Assembly (NCBI GenBank): GCA_036245805.1
Contig: BTRK01000004.1
Span: forward strand, 16,616,001 to 16,680,000
Direction: 5' to 3'
DNA length: 64,000 bases
Source of the DNA: Pristionchus mayeri
Taxonomy: Eukaryota; Nematoda; Chromadorea; Rhabditida; Neodiplogasteridae
In this document: in pieces, positions 22,301 through 33,983 of the stretch
Position numbering within the stretch: position 1 is the first letter of the stretch
Layout: the number at the start of each line of letters is the position of its first letter
Program-made: the position numbers and the translations under genes
Notes under the pieces: model-generated
Told to the model about the DNA's origin: nothing
The model's database searches: none
What the model saw: the letters and a program-made list of their open reading frames with translations, nothing else

Positions 22301-24226
22301 AGGGAGAGAACATGGTGATGCTGCAGCAGGCCGCCAGGTCAGCAACTCATGTTTTTCCCGAATACCCATACAAAATTCACAAAACAGCAAATGCAATCGT
22401 TGTTTTTCTCTCGTTACTTGGTGCCGCTTCAGAGAAGTTATTACAAGACGATGTAACAGTAGCAAATCTATTTCAGATATCTGGTCAAATCCGTGCACAA
22501 GGCGGGACGTGGCGAGCCTCTAGCATTTTCCGTTCGATTCCTGGCGAATAACCGACAGAATCGATCAAGCATCGGAAAGGATGGCGGAAATTCGCACAAG
22601 GAAATCGAGGTAGCGTTCCTTTGCTAACTTTTATCGCTTAATAGCAAGTATCCCACTGCGAAAAAGTTAAAGAAAGTGGAATTTTTTTACCCAGAATGTT
22701 CTGAAAGTTCTCCGAATCCCGAAATAGCTTGTTTTGGGACTATTCTTTCTCGAGATATTGGAAAACTTTTTTCCAGAACCTTCTCTCTGCGCTCGAGCAC
22801 ATTTCTGGCAGACTTGCTGTGGCTGCGGAGCATGCACTCAAGCAGAGACTGGCGACGGGAGAGAGCAAGGAGAGGGCGTGGAACGGAGTGACTGTGGAGA
22901 TGAACAGGGTGAGATTATCGAGAAGAATACAGAGAGGGATGGTACTATCCATTGGAATATTCTAACACAAGAATACGAGAATATTAAGCGACGAAGTGTT
23001 AAATTAATAGGCACTAGGTCGGATGATCACCGTCGTATGATAACCTACTTGATGAGAACCAAGAATTGGACCCTCCTGTAGAACTTTCGCAGAATCATTT
23101 TTGAGACTTTGGGAACCTACTGTGAAAGTTCTACATAAGGGTCCATTTTATGGTTATCATCCAGTAGGTTACCATCCGACGGTGATCATCCGACCTAGTA
23201 CCAATTAATAGGCAAGTAGTAGGTTTTTGCAGGCGGCTCGTGTGTACACTCGTCTCTTCGTTGCTCAATGCTTCCATCGTCGAGTGGTCTCTTCTCCTCC
23301 TTCACTCCGTCCCATTCTCACCGACCTCCTCTCACTCTATCTGCACTACGAATGCGTGGGCATGGATAACCATCTGCTTCATGTAATCGCATTCACTCGT
23401 TTTGAAAGATCTCTTCAACTTCTATGGATCTCATAGCGACTGTCTCTGGCATTATACAAGCGGAAAAATTGCTCTAGCCCACAACAGAGAGGTCTTTTAC
23501 AGGATGGCTACTGTACGGGAAGTCAGATCGACTACCTGAAGAAGAGATTGTACGAGAATCTCGCCAAGGTTAGTCTCTTATTATTCAGAGTTTTTACTCG
23601 CTATACAAGGGACCTGAGTTCGATCCCCCGCCGAGGCAGACCAAGCCCTCCATCCCCCCGGGGTCGGTTAATTGGTAGTGACCCCGGTCACGAAATGTAT
23701 CGTTCTCTAGAAGCACCTTGGACAGCAGGGATACGTAGTCCAAACAGTAGTCGGCCTCACCGCACTACACCACCAAGCGTAATTGTCTCATGACGACTGT
23801 AAAATCGCTTGAAGTGGCTGCAAAAAAAAATTCAGAGTTTTGAACGAATCTTCAGATTCGTCCCAATGCGGTTTCTCTCGTTGACTCCTTTGACATCTCG
23901 GATCGTCTGCTGAATTCTGTGCTGGGAAGAAGAGACGGCAACGTCTACGAGGCCCTCTTCCAATGGGCGAAAGCCAGCGAGCTCAACTACACCGATGTGA
24001 GCTTTAGCGTTGCCAATTCGGCATGAGTCCTTCTCCGTTTTTGTTCACTTTCACCGGTTAGAAAGAACGGGAGAGTGTGTCAAACATAATGCGCCGATCT
24101 ACCATCACTAGCGAGCATTCATTCGACATTTCACATTTCATTGCATAATATTTCGCCATTATTCAGGTGCTACCTGCTTTCGATCATATCAAGAAGATGA
24201 TGGAGGAAAATCGATCGAAGCTCTAA
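19368..24226 (+). CDS. Peroxisomal acyl-CoA oxidase
   Basis: About 23 exons. Confident ones include 19368-19415, 19456-19564, 19755-19828, 19871-19942, 20006-20093, 20216-20309, 20569-20702, 20865-20980, 21138-21197, 21244-21294, 21381-21439, 21550-21606, 21743-21829, 21929-21991, 22052-22097, 22238-22337, 22477-22609, 22777-22908, 23233-23382, 23503-23568, 23856-23996 and 24167-24226. The product oxidises acyl-CoA to 2-enoyl-CoA with FAD, making H2O2. Visible hallmarks are [31 protein letters not shown], and YEGEN with the presumed catalytic Glu. The C-terminus is SKL, a type 1 peroxisomal signal. In Caenorhabditis such enzymes shorten ascaroside pheromone side chains (known); that role here is inference. 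A TTTTCAG acceptor lies 16 nt before the ATG, suggesting spliced-leader trans-splicing. The third exon (about 19.61-19.71 kb) and the region 23383-23502 are poorly resolved. Confidence 0.92.
20397..20560. mobile_element. MITE of the GGCACTAGGTCGG family, copy 1
   Basis: The inverted ends read CACTAGGTCGGATGAT. An 8-bp duplication CATTTGAG lies at 20389-20396 and 20561-20568. It fills most of an acyl-CoA oxidase intron. The right duplication supplies the AG of the splice acceptor used by the exon starting at 20569. The 8-bp duplication suggests hAT-type mobilisation (inference). Confidence 0.8.
23010..23202. mobile_element. MITE of the GGCACTAGGTCGG family, copy 2
   Basis: 193 bp with ends GGCACTAGGTCGGATGATCA and its complement, and an exact 8-bp duplication AATTAATA at 23002-23009 and 23203-23210. 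It lies in another intron of the same acyl-CoA oxidase gene and shares internal sub-repeats with copy 1 (AACTTT..CAGAATCATTTTTGA and complement). Confidence 0.85.
23595..23829 (+). mobile_element. tRNA-related SINE with target duplication
   Basis: The 235-bp element carries a pol III B-box-like GAGTTCGATCCC near its 5' end and ends in an A9 run. It is flanked by a 12-bp duplication ATTCAGAGTTTT (23583-23594 and 23830-23841). The tRNA part is truncated before a clear A box. It sits sense-oriented in an acyl-CoA oxidase intron just before exon 23856. Mobilisation by a LINE machinery is the usual route (known for SINEs). Confidence 0.75.
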
Positions 24227-24336
24227 AATTCCTCCCTTATCAGGAAATACTGCAATCGTTCCCGGCGCACCGAAAACACTACACTTTAGTGTCACATATT
24301 GTATTGTCTTTATCACATTTTTCATAGAAAAATAAC

Positions 24337-24342
24337 AATAAA
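24337..24342 (+). terminator. Polyadenylation signal of acyl-CoA oxidase
   Basis: AATAAA lies 111 bp after the stop codon. It is the first canonical hexamer downstream of the SKL codons. Confidence 0.7.
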
Positions 24343-24664
24343 CGCATTCCGCAATGTATGTGTTAGTGGATATTGAGCAAGCGTAATGTCGCTTCCTTCC
24401 TCCCAGTTTTCATCTACGCGAATTCATCAATTAGCGAAATATCTCCACGATACGATTAGTTTCAGAGATACTTGTGAACAGACATTGCTGGTCAACAGTA
24501 TTCCGATGCTCCGGTTAATTATTGAAAGTTTATTCCAAATATTTCCCCGACCCAAGTGTAGGTGATACGAAAGCAATATGAAATTGTGCAGATAAATTAA
24601 TATTTCAATATATATAATCGATGGTGAATTTTTAAAAAAATTAGAATGATTTCTATACGCATCC

Positions 24665-27600
24665 TTACGGCGCTGGCTGCTTGGCCACCAGGGGAGTCAC
24701 AAGCACTCTCGGGAGTACCATGTATTCCTCGAATGATAGAAGCGGCCCGCTGGGGGAAGAGTAGTAGGTGGCATACGTATATTTGAACCAGCTCGACCTA
24801 CATACAATTCGTTTTTTTATAAACATTTAACACTGGGCTCACCCCGTATTGATATTAACACTGAAGGGTGTGGTGGCAGATCCTGAATCCCATCCGATGC
24901 AGCTGACCTCCGCTTCCCTTGACTAGCATCGAGTGCTTACCACACGGAGGCGCGCCCATTCTAAGTTGGAATTTACGTATAGGATGAATGTATTCATTAT
25001 AGGCAATATTGGAAGGATTTTGTCTTCTAATAAGTTCTTAATTCGCGCTTCTCACTTCAGGTAGAAGTCGTTCGGTGAACAGCCCGATCCACTCGTTTCC
25101 GTCCAGCCAATGTGTCCTCCAGCCTGAAACTATGCGAACGTTTAGATACTTGTTTATGAAATCCATGAAGATACTCTAAGATACGCAAAGCAATGACCTG
25201 ATGACATTTCATCGAAGGAACTTCTTGCTTATATGTCGGGTACACAGGACAGAAAGAGATTTGCTGTAAGAAAGACCTTTTTCACGCACAATACTGAAGG
25301 TCCAAGTAAAGTTGGATATGGCGATACACATTGTTGAAATGTAATTATTCATGCTTCTCACAAGTGTGGGTGCTGTCGAGTAGCAAGAGGAAATCATGAG
25401 ACCTTCCTGGGCCTCGGTCGCGCGGAATCCAAGCAACTGCAAGATAAGAGTCGACAAACTACATCGAGCCTGCAGAATCAGTTGTAGTTACATAAGATTT
25501 AAGTTTGGCTTTCTTTTAGGCGTGCTTTTCAAAATAGAACGCATCTAATCTTGCGGTCAACGCGAGGGCGCGTAAATAACATGTTTTAGTTTATACGCAA
25601 TGCTTATGAGGCAGCGTACATTATCCGTGAAGCGACCGGTCATCATCATCACTCCGAGTCTGTTAGGCGCGCACCCTGCACCGTCCTTGGAAGCAAGTCC
25701 CGAATTGCACTCTGCCCTGCATGAATAAATGGTGAAATTACGCCATCTTCTCGGAAATCAATGTGCCTTTAGAGAATTCACAATGATTAGATAAATATTC
25801 TTGAATTTTCAAAGAACATCGGAAGAGTAAGAAAGCAACTAACGAGTTAGAGAAAACGCCTTCAGCTTTCGGGTTAACTTTGTCCTCGTACATCGCTTCC
25901 TGAATTGAAAACTTTTCAGTAACTCGAATTAAATGATCTCACCCAAAATCAACATTTCACACCCTGTTTCAGCTGAATGAAAAGTATGTCATACCCAAGG
26001 CACACAGAGCGTATTCGTGTAGCTCAATGTTGAGATGCATGTAGTGGCGGGCACTTCCTGAAAATGTGAAGATATATGTTTTCCGTACTGCCAGAATTTA
26101 GTCTCAAATGTGAACTAACCTTCAATGCCAAAGTCCCAGCGCAGTTGCCGAATACCGGTACCAATTCCTGTTCTTTGCATGGGTCCATTCCTGCGATTGA
26201 TGAAATGCACAAAATGAAATGACTTCGTAATTTGTGAAAATCACCATCGACTTGAAAAGAAGTAAGAAAATTATAGCAATAAACAGCAAACCCTTCATAG
26301 TGCACAGTCCATTGGTTGAGAAGCGTCCATGGGATCGAATCTCGTAGAAGCAGCTAACATTCGAACCCGGCACCGTCGCAAAATCGACTGACAAATGCAT
26401 AGTTTTTTTCCTAGAACAGTGCCATTCACTCACAGTTGTACAGAACATTAAATTCCGTTGTTGGAGCTTCAGTCGTAGTAGTCGTGGAAGTCGGTGTTGT
26501 AGTGGTCGTAATAGTTGGCGATGTGGTTGTCGTGGTAGTTGGCGTGGTGGTGATAGTGGTAGGTGGTGTGGGAGTGGTCGTTGTAGTGGTTGTGGCAGTA
26601 GCCATGGAGGTGGATGAAGTAGTCGTTGTAGTGGGTGTAGTAGTGGTCGTGGTATTTGGCGTTATGGTGGTCGTGGACGTTGGGGTGGAGGTGATGGTGG
26701 TAGTTGGAGTCGTACTGGTCGTGGTAGAAGTCGTTGTAGCGGGCGTAGTAGTGGCCGTAGTAGGTGGTATTGTAGTGTTCGTTTCAGTTAGCGTGGTGGT
26801 GATAGTGGCAGTGGGTGTGGTACTTGTCGTGGTATCGGGCGTAGTAGTCGTTATTGTGGGTGCTGTGGTGATCGAGGTAGTAGGCGAGATAGTAGAAGTG
26901 GAAACCGAAGAGGTAGTTGAGGTGGAAGTTTGCGTGATTGTGGTAGTTGGCGAAGTAATGGTCGAGGGAGATGGCACGGTTGGGGTCGTAAGAATCTGAG
27001 TAACAGTTGGCTTGGCACTCGGTTTGGTTGTTGCATTGGTATTTGGGGTGATGGAGGATGTGGCAGCGGATGCGGTAGAAGGCGTGGTAGTCGGCGGGGT
27101 GGTAGACACGATAGAGGACATGGTCGCGGTACTTGATGTTGTGGTGGACGTGGCAGTCAATGCAGAAGCAGATGTGGTAGTTTGAATGGCAGTCGATGTG
27201 GAAGGTGAGCTATGTGAGACTGCCAATGGAGAATCCGACGTTAGATGAGTCGTATAAGATTCAGAGCTTGCACCATCAAACGACGAAGATGTGATTGAAC
27301 CACTGGACGTCGTTATATTATATGTTGTGCCACCCGATGATGTCGCCTCTGGAGTTGTAGTAGTCGGAGTACTCTGACCCGGTGACAGATCACTGCTCGA
27401 TGACGTGGTCTCCGAATCCGAATCCAAGATCGGGGGCGTAATCCTAGAGGAAGGATTGCTACGCAGGGGATTGGCGTCCGACACGATCGGTGTAGCTACT
27501 CCAGACGTAGTAGATCCACTGCTCATCAGGGCTTGATTCGTTTCATTCTCCGTCACAGACGTCGTTGTCGTCGTGGTAGTCGTCGTTTGCTTCGATCTAC

Positions 27601-27950
27601 CTTCCACTTCCTCGTTCGTAGAAGCAGACATTCCTCTTGTTGTCGTCAACTTGGTTTCACTCTTCTCCCCATCGCTCGCATCCCGCTGACTCACCGTTGT
27701 TGTCGATATGGCGACAGTTTCATTGGCCCCGATGCTAGACGACGAGGAAGCAGGAGGTTCCCAACTGCTGCCAGAAGCCGTCGCCGTCGATGAGGATTCA
27801 GAAGCCGGCAGTCGGTCGTGCAACTTCGATCCGCTGGGGCAGCTGCCAAAGGCCGTGGAGGATCGTGCGAAGGAGACGGCGGTGGATGAGGGGATGAAGG
27901 GCGACGAGAGCAACTCACAGTCGAGAGCAGAGACAGAGAAACCAGCGCAT
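24665..27950 (-). CDS. Mucin-like Thr/Ser-rich secreted protein with Cys-containing C-terminus
   Basis: A large exon 27842-26434 encodes about 470 residues that are mostly Thr, Ser and Pro in runs such as TTTTTTPTPPTTITTTP, a dense O-glycosylation field. Smaller exons follow with conserved-looking cysteines: about 26393-26302 (VPGSNVSCFYEIRSHG), 26195-26122 (MDPCKEQELVPVFGNCAG), 26058-25997, 25718-25620 (GAGCAPNRLGVMMMTG), 25443-25350, 25123-25060 (GGHIGWTETSGSGCSP). A final exon ends FEEYMVLPRVLVTPLVAKQ then PAP and a stop at 24665-24667. A short first exon from ATG 27950 (MRWFLCLCSRL) joins in phase and could be the start of a signal peptide, but this start is uncertain. Likely an extracellular or cuticle/gut-surface mucin. 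The Cys-rich part was not matched to a named domain. Confidence 0.7.
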
Positions 27951-28854
27951 AGTGGAGCCTGAAATTCGGAAGTTGCGCAAACGTTTGTTGTGTCTTTTCT
28001 ATATGTGAAGACGCGAACAAATCGGGGAGAAGAACTATGATAGAATTGATGTAATCCATTTAAAATTCTTGAATTGAAAAATTTCTATTTCACTTAGTTT
28101 TGCACACAATAGCCTGTGCATTGCTTGTTAGTGATGAAATGACTCAATAATTTCGGAATACATGCCGATTCGCAGGCGAGCATTGCCTGACCAGATCAGA
28201 AGGAAGGGAGTCGAGAGTGAGATTGGAAGTGTCTTGGCGGACGTACACTGTCGCCTCCACGCCTTCGCTATTACTAGCGAAGAGGAGAAGTATGAGCCAC
28301 ATCGTTGAATGAGAGGAGAGTGAGATTTCTCGATGAGGCCGCCTCGACTCTTCGTTGTCTCCATAGAAATCGTCTGGCAGTCCATCAAATGGTTCATGGT
28401 TGTTGACTACACAAAGGCAGAGAAGCGGATGAGGGCAGACGCACTTCTCCTGCGCTCACAAATATGTAAAAGACAATATCGAGTTCTAAATTCCCCCCAT
28501 ATCTTCTACATGTTCAATATATTTATTGTTTTAATTAGATAGAATAACATGAAAAGGAACAGCAATTCATGAATACAAATAATGTAGTATGCAATAATTA
28601 AGAAAAATAAGTTAAAATCAAGTGCTAGAATCGCAGTGAGAGTACGAAAGCACTTATTTCCAGTAAAAAAAGTCAAATATAGATACTTATAATTCTTTTA
28701 CTAATGAATATCGTTGGCGTGTTGTATCGACGTGGCAATCTGAAACAAATACTGTGCAACAATGAACAATGCTTATTGACCTATACATAACAAAAGCTCA
28801 CTCTCCTAATTTCTAATACATACTCGATTCTATTTTTTGCTTCAGTAGCTCATA
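27951..28854. other. Intergenic
   Basis: A 48-codon plus-strand frame at 28162-28308 (MPIRRRALPDQIRRKG...) has balanced composition but no partner exon or domain. Otherwise AT-rich with nothing recognised. Confidence 0.4.
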
Positions 28855-31800
28855 CTAACCGTTCATGAAATCCTTCGAAGAACCACCTTTGCGCATAAAA
28901 AGGTCGAACATTATGGCTTAAATATGATGTAAAAGCAATATTGAACACAGGTATACCTTCGATCTTGCCAAATGGTATCTCGATGAGACAGCTCCAAAAG
29001 AAGGAACATATCATTGTGAGGAACAATGACGGAACGGTCACTGCGAGAAACTGAGAAAAAACGATTTGGAGATGTACATTATGTTTATCTCCAGCCTCTC
29101 ACACCCTGACTCTTGCCAAGATTTCAGTACACCATTAGGCGTTGACTCCCCAGTTGTAGAGACTGTGCAATGCAAACACGTCAACTTACCGTATGCGATA
29201 ACGAGACAAATTGTGCCCTCTGCTCGCCGCTGTTTGTCATCATGAAAATGAAGACGTGATGGAGGAGGTAAGCGCAGAAGGAGAGACGGCCGAGGGGATA
29301 CCACAGAGGATGAGAAAGAACTGTCTTCACCGGACCTAATGATGATTATGCATTTTCGCTCGAGGCGCAAATGAAGTGTTTCTATAATATTGCATTTTTC
29401 GGGTACTTGGTTTACATGATCCATAATCGATAATTATTATTCATTATCCAAAAAAAGAGAAACGACAATCACCTGCCCAGTTAAAGGTGCACGCGAATAC
29501 GAGCCACGCTACAACTGCACTCCAGCCAATTCGAGCGTATACTGAGTAGAAGGCACGGAGAACGGGGCTCCAATCAGCGTGTCCTGAGAGTTTCGAGAAG
29601 TGGTTATCCCTTTTATTACTTTTGGGGGTAATTTCACTCAAGGAAGTGGTTTCTGCATCTTTCCCTCCCTTTGTATGTTAAAAAAATCGTCAATTCCGAC
29701 CTTGAAAGTAGTTGTTGACAGAGAATAGAATGGTCAGGACAGAGAAAAGAGTTAGAAGCCAGCAGAAGAATAGCTGCCACTGAAAGCGAAAGCTTCGAAT
29801 CGAGATGTGGGTAATGCATTGGGTTTCACTTGATGAGTAAGTTTGAAATTTCTTTGGGTATTTTTCAGGTATTTTAGATCGGTGTGGCTATTTTGCACAT
29901 CAGAAGCAAACCGAAAAGAGGGCATAATTACAAAATTGAGAAGCGATTAATGAAATTCATTCAAGGGTGACTCAAATAACCTTCCTCGGAGAGGGGATTG
30001 CGATTCGCTTCGTTCTGACTTTCGCGACAAGATAACCGCAGAAGAGACCGACTAGATAGGGGATGCAGCGGCTCCACGGCATCACATAGATGTGCGAGTA
30101 GTAGGCTGCGCTGTAATCACAATTCATTACCGTTGATTGATCGATATGCGATGCATACTTTCCGCTTTTGTCGATAATCATGAAGATTGCAGGAAGATCA
30201 AAGTATAATATTGAGAAGATTATTGAGGCAATCGCGAAGGAAAGTGCGCATAGTAGCGATCCCACTCCGGTTTTCCCTTAACAAGTTTACCGTAGCGTTT
30301 ACATTTCTTGGGCAATTTTTAAACATTGCCGGTTTTTCGGTTTCAGTTGCACTATTTTCAATTTTTTTTGGTTGCTCAGTTCATCCGCTATTTAGCAGAC
30401 CTCGAACATACCCGAAATGCAAAATGAGCACCAAATTGTTTTTAATCGTCTTCTTTTTCAATTGATACTTACATGATCTGTGAAGAGAAAGTAGAAAAAT
30501 TGGAGCTATGCAGTATAACTGCATGTCGACTGCGAGAAACCAAGTTATTCCGTAGCACTGACCCTTTACAAGAGGTTTTTTTTATTTTCAGAATTACAAT
30601 ATGCTGGATTATATTGTCGTTTTTCTTTATTTGATTTACTTATCCCTTATAGGTGGATGGACTTCCGAAAGCGATAAGATAAATATAACATGTCTCGAGT
30701 TCAGAGGACTGATAATATTTTTTCACCTCATCGCTGAAAAAATTGGTAATGTATAGAGAACTCATCCACCATCCCTTCTCGCACTTTGATGCTTCATTCA
30801 AGGCTAGCTGAAATATATGAGTGATCACGCCTAATATGCAACTGCTTGTAAGAAATATTGACCTCTCGGTGAGTCCATATGTACCCGAATCGAAGATTTT
30901 AGAAAATGAAATGGGGAAAATGAAATTTTGAGATTCTTACCGGAGCTAGATGCGGAATCCATGCAACGAGGGCGCCGATAATGAACATGGTCGCTGGAGT
31001 CAACCTGCGATTAATAAATATGTAAAAAGAGATTATTATTGGGTAATTACATTATTATTTTTTGTTTGAACATTCCCCGGTTACATCCTTCAAATAAAAA
31101 ATAATAATACTTACCTGGAATAACGGTGAACGAAGTACTGCATCCAATTGATTCGCGAATATGCATATCCCGAGTATCCAGAAACTCTCTGAAGTGCGAA
31201 AATTAGCAATCTAAAAGCGTAGGCACAATTTATCATGGAAGGACTGTTTTGAATGTCTCTGCATTTTCAGCATGAATTATGACTGATTTTCAGATTTTCA
31301 TATTCTATAAGGAACATCAAATATGTTACTGGCAGCGTTATTTTCCGAAGTATTTACCATGAAAAACGTGTACGATACTAGAAGAGCGGAGAGGAAAAAG
31401 AAAGTGTCGATACTGGGGCCGGCTCCCGTGTAGGTGAGGACAGCCAACATTACTTTGTCTGTCTCTGTATTTATCGCCGGATCTTCGCCTGAAATTTCCT
31501 TAATATTTTACTTTTTCTAGTGATTTTTCGGTTGGGACAAATTCTTTCGGGAGAACTAGCTAATTAACACATCATTTCATCAACCAATTAGCTCTGTTTC
31601 AGGTGCGCCTGAAAGCTGTTCCTCTAAATATTTGGTTCGGCGATACCCAGTTCATGTTGAGGGAGAACACGCATATACTTAGAGACCACAAGCCACGCCC
31701 ACTTTCGGGAATACCGAATTCTCTCAAAATCCGCAAGAGCTCCGACAGTCGGAATTCTTGACCAAATTGGACGATCAAAAGCGATTTCAGTAGCTCTTGG

Positions 31801-33211
31801 GATCCTTCACAAATGACCACTGGAGCAGCTTAATTAGACAACTCTAATTAGGACAGCATACGCTAATTAAAACCAGAATAGGCGTAAAATGGGCCATTGT
31901 ACTCGTGTACAGCTGCTCCACTCGTATTTTTCAGTTCACTTCATTCAAATACATGACAAAGTTAGAAAACAGATGGATCATTTTCCTGACTGTCGGAATG
32001 ATTGAAAGATTTCATACAAAAATTTGCGAAAAAGTGCAAACCACTTTCATCTGGGCAGATTCGAACCTGCATGTTACGGGCATTAGAGTAGAGCTCTACC
32101 ACTAGACCAATCGAACGACTTCCGACTTGCGATCAAGAATGATACATTAACTTGCCCCCTTGCGATGTTTTCACGCTGTCCCCATTTCGAGAATTTTTCC
32201 ATTGAGAGCGAGATTAAGGTTTTTAGATTATAATTCGGCGCAGGGTTATGATATCGAGCTAAATCAAAAAGTATGGTCTTATTTATACCATTAGGGTTCC
32301 ATTGGGCACACAAACTGTCTTGTGAGATGGTTTTGGCAGAATGCCTTGTGGTCTCTACATATACTTGTTTTCCCACCTGCATTGGTGAGCGCCATTATGG
32401 TATGGAAGTTGACGACCCAAGTGAGCGACAGAAATCGCAGAGAGTCGAGACAGGGGATGGCATCGGGCGGTTGGTTAAGAGAGAAGATAATGGATGAATT
32501 GCGAGGAATTGAGAAGGACATTAACAACTTCCACCCTGGAATCATTCGTTTGTTAGCTTAATTATTTTTGATTTTGTATTTTTGTAGTTTAGTATTCCTT
32601 TTGCAAAACAGTCTGATAATTTTTCATATTGACAGTTATCTCCATTTCGCATTATTCATATGCAAACTGTCACCTGGACGCTGCTCTATGTCCTTGCCAG
32701 TCGAATAATAATCAGAAACCGACGCGATAATGGCTAATGAGATCAGAATTAGCATCATTCCGCTGAATTAGGTAATCCTGGATCTCTTCCAACGACGGAA
32801 AAGGTATCGTGGCAAGAAATTAATATTCATTCTACGTATTTTCTCGGTCATGTAAGATAATAAACGGGCACTATGCCGAATGAGAGCTATGACGTCATGC
32901 TTTGATCTATCAAAGGCGGCATAACGTCATAGTTCTCATCCGACCTAGTGCCAAGAATCGTTACGCAGAATGATGTGAGGCATTTCATACGAATCCATAC
33001 TTAGTGCAGCTCACTTGAATAAAATGAAGAATGCGCCGACTTCGCTAGCACTGGCGCCTATCCACTGTTCATCAATACTGTTGTTATTATCAAGACCATG
33101 TGCATCAATATCCTGAATATAATGAACAGATAGTCAACTACAAAATTTAAATTTACTTACTGCTCGAATGGCAACAGTGTAGGTGAGAAGGATCAAGAAG
33201 CAATGAGACAT
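28855..33211 (-). CDS. Acyltransferase-3 family membrane protein (NRF-6/OAC type)
   Basis: ATG at 33211 lies 3 nt after a TTTTAG acceptor (probable trans-splice site) and opens a signal peptide (MSHCFLILLTYTVAIRA). Domain order then follows the family. About 32545-32385 has CLDSLRFLSLTWVVNFHT, with the His of the putative active site. 31481-31359 has SIDTFFFLSALLVSYTFF. About 30563 has CYGITWFLAVDMQLYCIAP. About 30255-29980 has YYSHIYVMPWSRCIPYLVG. About 29580-29484 has VYARIGWSAVVAW. About 29334-29200 has LWYPLGRLSFCAYLLHH. The last exons end at the TAG 28857-28855. About ten membrane helices are expected. Members move acyl groups onto lipids or glycans; C. elegans NRF-6 acts in lipid/yolk transport and drug uptake (known). 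The specific substrate here is unknown. Introns hold a MITE and a tRNA-like sequence. Confidence 0.85.
32049..32115 (-). pseudogene. tRNA-like sequence, degenerate
   Basis: On the minus strand TGGTCTAGTGGTAGAGC (A-box-like) is followed by GCAGGTTCGAATCTGC (B box and T arm). The acceptor stem does not pair, the T loop is one base short, and the anticodon stem has mismatches (the loop would read CGT). A pseudo-tRNA or the head of a tRNA-derived SINE is more likely than a working tRNA. It lies in an intron of the acyltransferase gene. Confidence 0.55.
32867..32952. mobile_element. Short MITE related to the GGCACTAGGTCGG family
   Basis: 86 bp, beginning GGCACTATGCCGAATGAGA and ending TCTCATCCGACCTAGTGCC. 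It also has an internal pair TATGACGTCATGC/GCATAACGTCATA. No clean 8-bp duplication is seen. It is intronic in the acyltransferase gene. Confidence 0.65.
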
Positions 33212-33392
33212 TGTCTAAAATAGGCAAAATTGCTGCAAAATTAAGGGAATTGAAAATATTGGTGTGGTTCAATACGAAACGCGACGACAAATGTAACCAT
33301 TATATTTTTTGCGAAACACAATTTACTAAGCTGATGAAAATATATGTGCTGCCGCTTCTAACCCTATGACGGAAAATGTGCGACTGGACATT

Positions 33393-33885
33393 TTAGCACT
33401 GTTTTTGTTTTTTCTCGCTCTTTCTCATCACAATTAAGACATAGAGGTTAATTTGCATATTTATCGCATAATATACCAACATATCAACAGACAGGCCAAA
33501 GATGTGGAAAGCGGCCCGCTCCAATCCGATCAAAGAAGAACGAGAAAGAGAGGAGACGAGAATGGCGTTTAGCAAAGGATACCCCCATGATTTTGTCATG
33601 GCTTGTCGAATTGCGTGAATGGGGTTTGAAGGATTAAGAGACAGGCCGGAGGTCTGCAGGTTATTCTCTCCCGCAGTATGTTGTTGTGAGATAAGAAGAG
33701 AAAAAACAAGATATCAAATGCATATGATTGGATTATTACATACGGATGACTAAGAAGCTTGTTCCAATGAATGCGACACAGAAGGAACTAGGGACAAAGA
33801 CGATCTCGATAATTGGTTGACGATAAACCAACCTTCGCTCGTCTGAGAAGTTAGACGGAATTTGATAGAGAGTTCGTTTCAACAT
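33393..33885 (-). CDS. Small membrane protein, no family recognised
   Basis: Exon 33885-33744 (MLKRTLYQIPSNFSDERRL, then a helix IEIVFVPSSFCVAFIGTSF) ends at a GTATGT donor in phase 1. It can join a second exon near 33604 that encodes GYPLLNAILVSSLSR and a second helix DMLVYYAINMQINLYVLIVM, ending KSEKKQKQC and a stop at 33393. About 117 residues with two membrane segments. It could be a truncated chemoreceptor. The acceptor of exon 2 is weak, so the structure is provisional. Confidence 0.4.
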
Positions 33886-33983
33886 TTTGCCTACTAATTT
33901 CGTAAACCGTAGAAGAAAAAATTCAATCTAATTTATCATCGTACTACGACATCAATGGAGACGGAACGGGCGAATTTGATCGG

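Noticed and set aside
26436..26999. 187-codon Val-rich plus-strand frame
   Set aside because: It is the antisense shadow of the Thr/Ser-rich mucin exon.
28162..28308. 48-codon plus-strand frame
   Set aside because: Short, isolated, no domain or partner exon.
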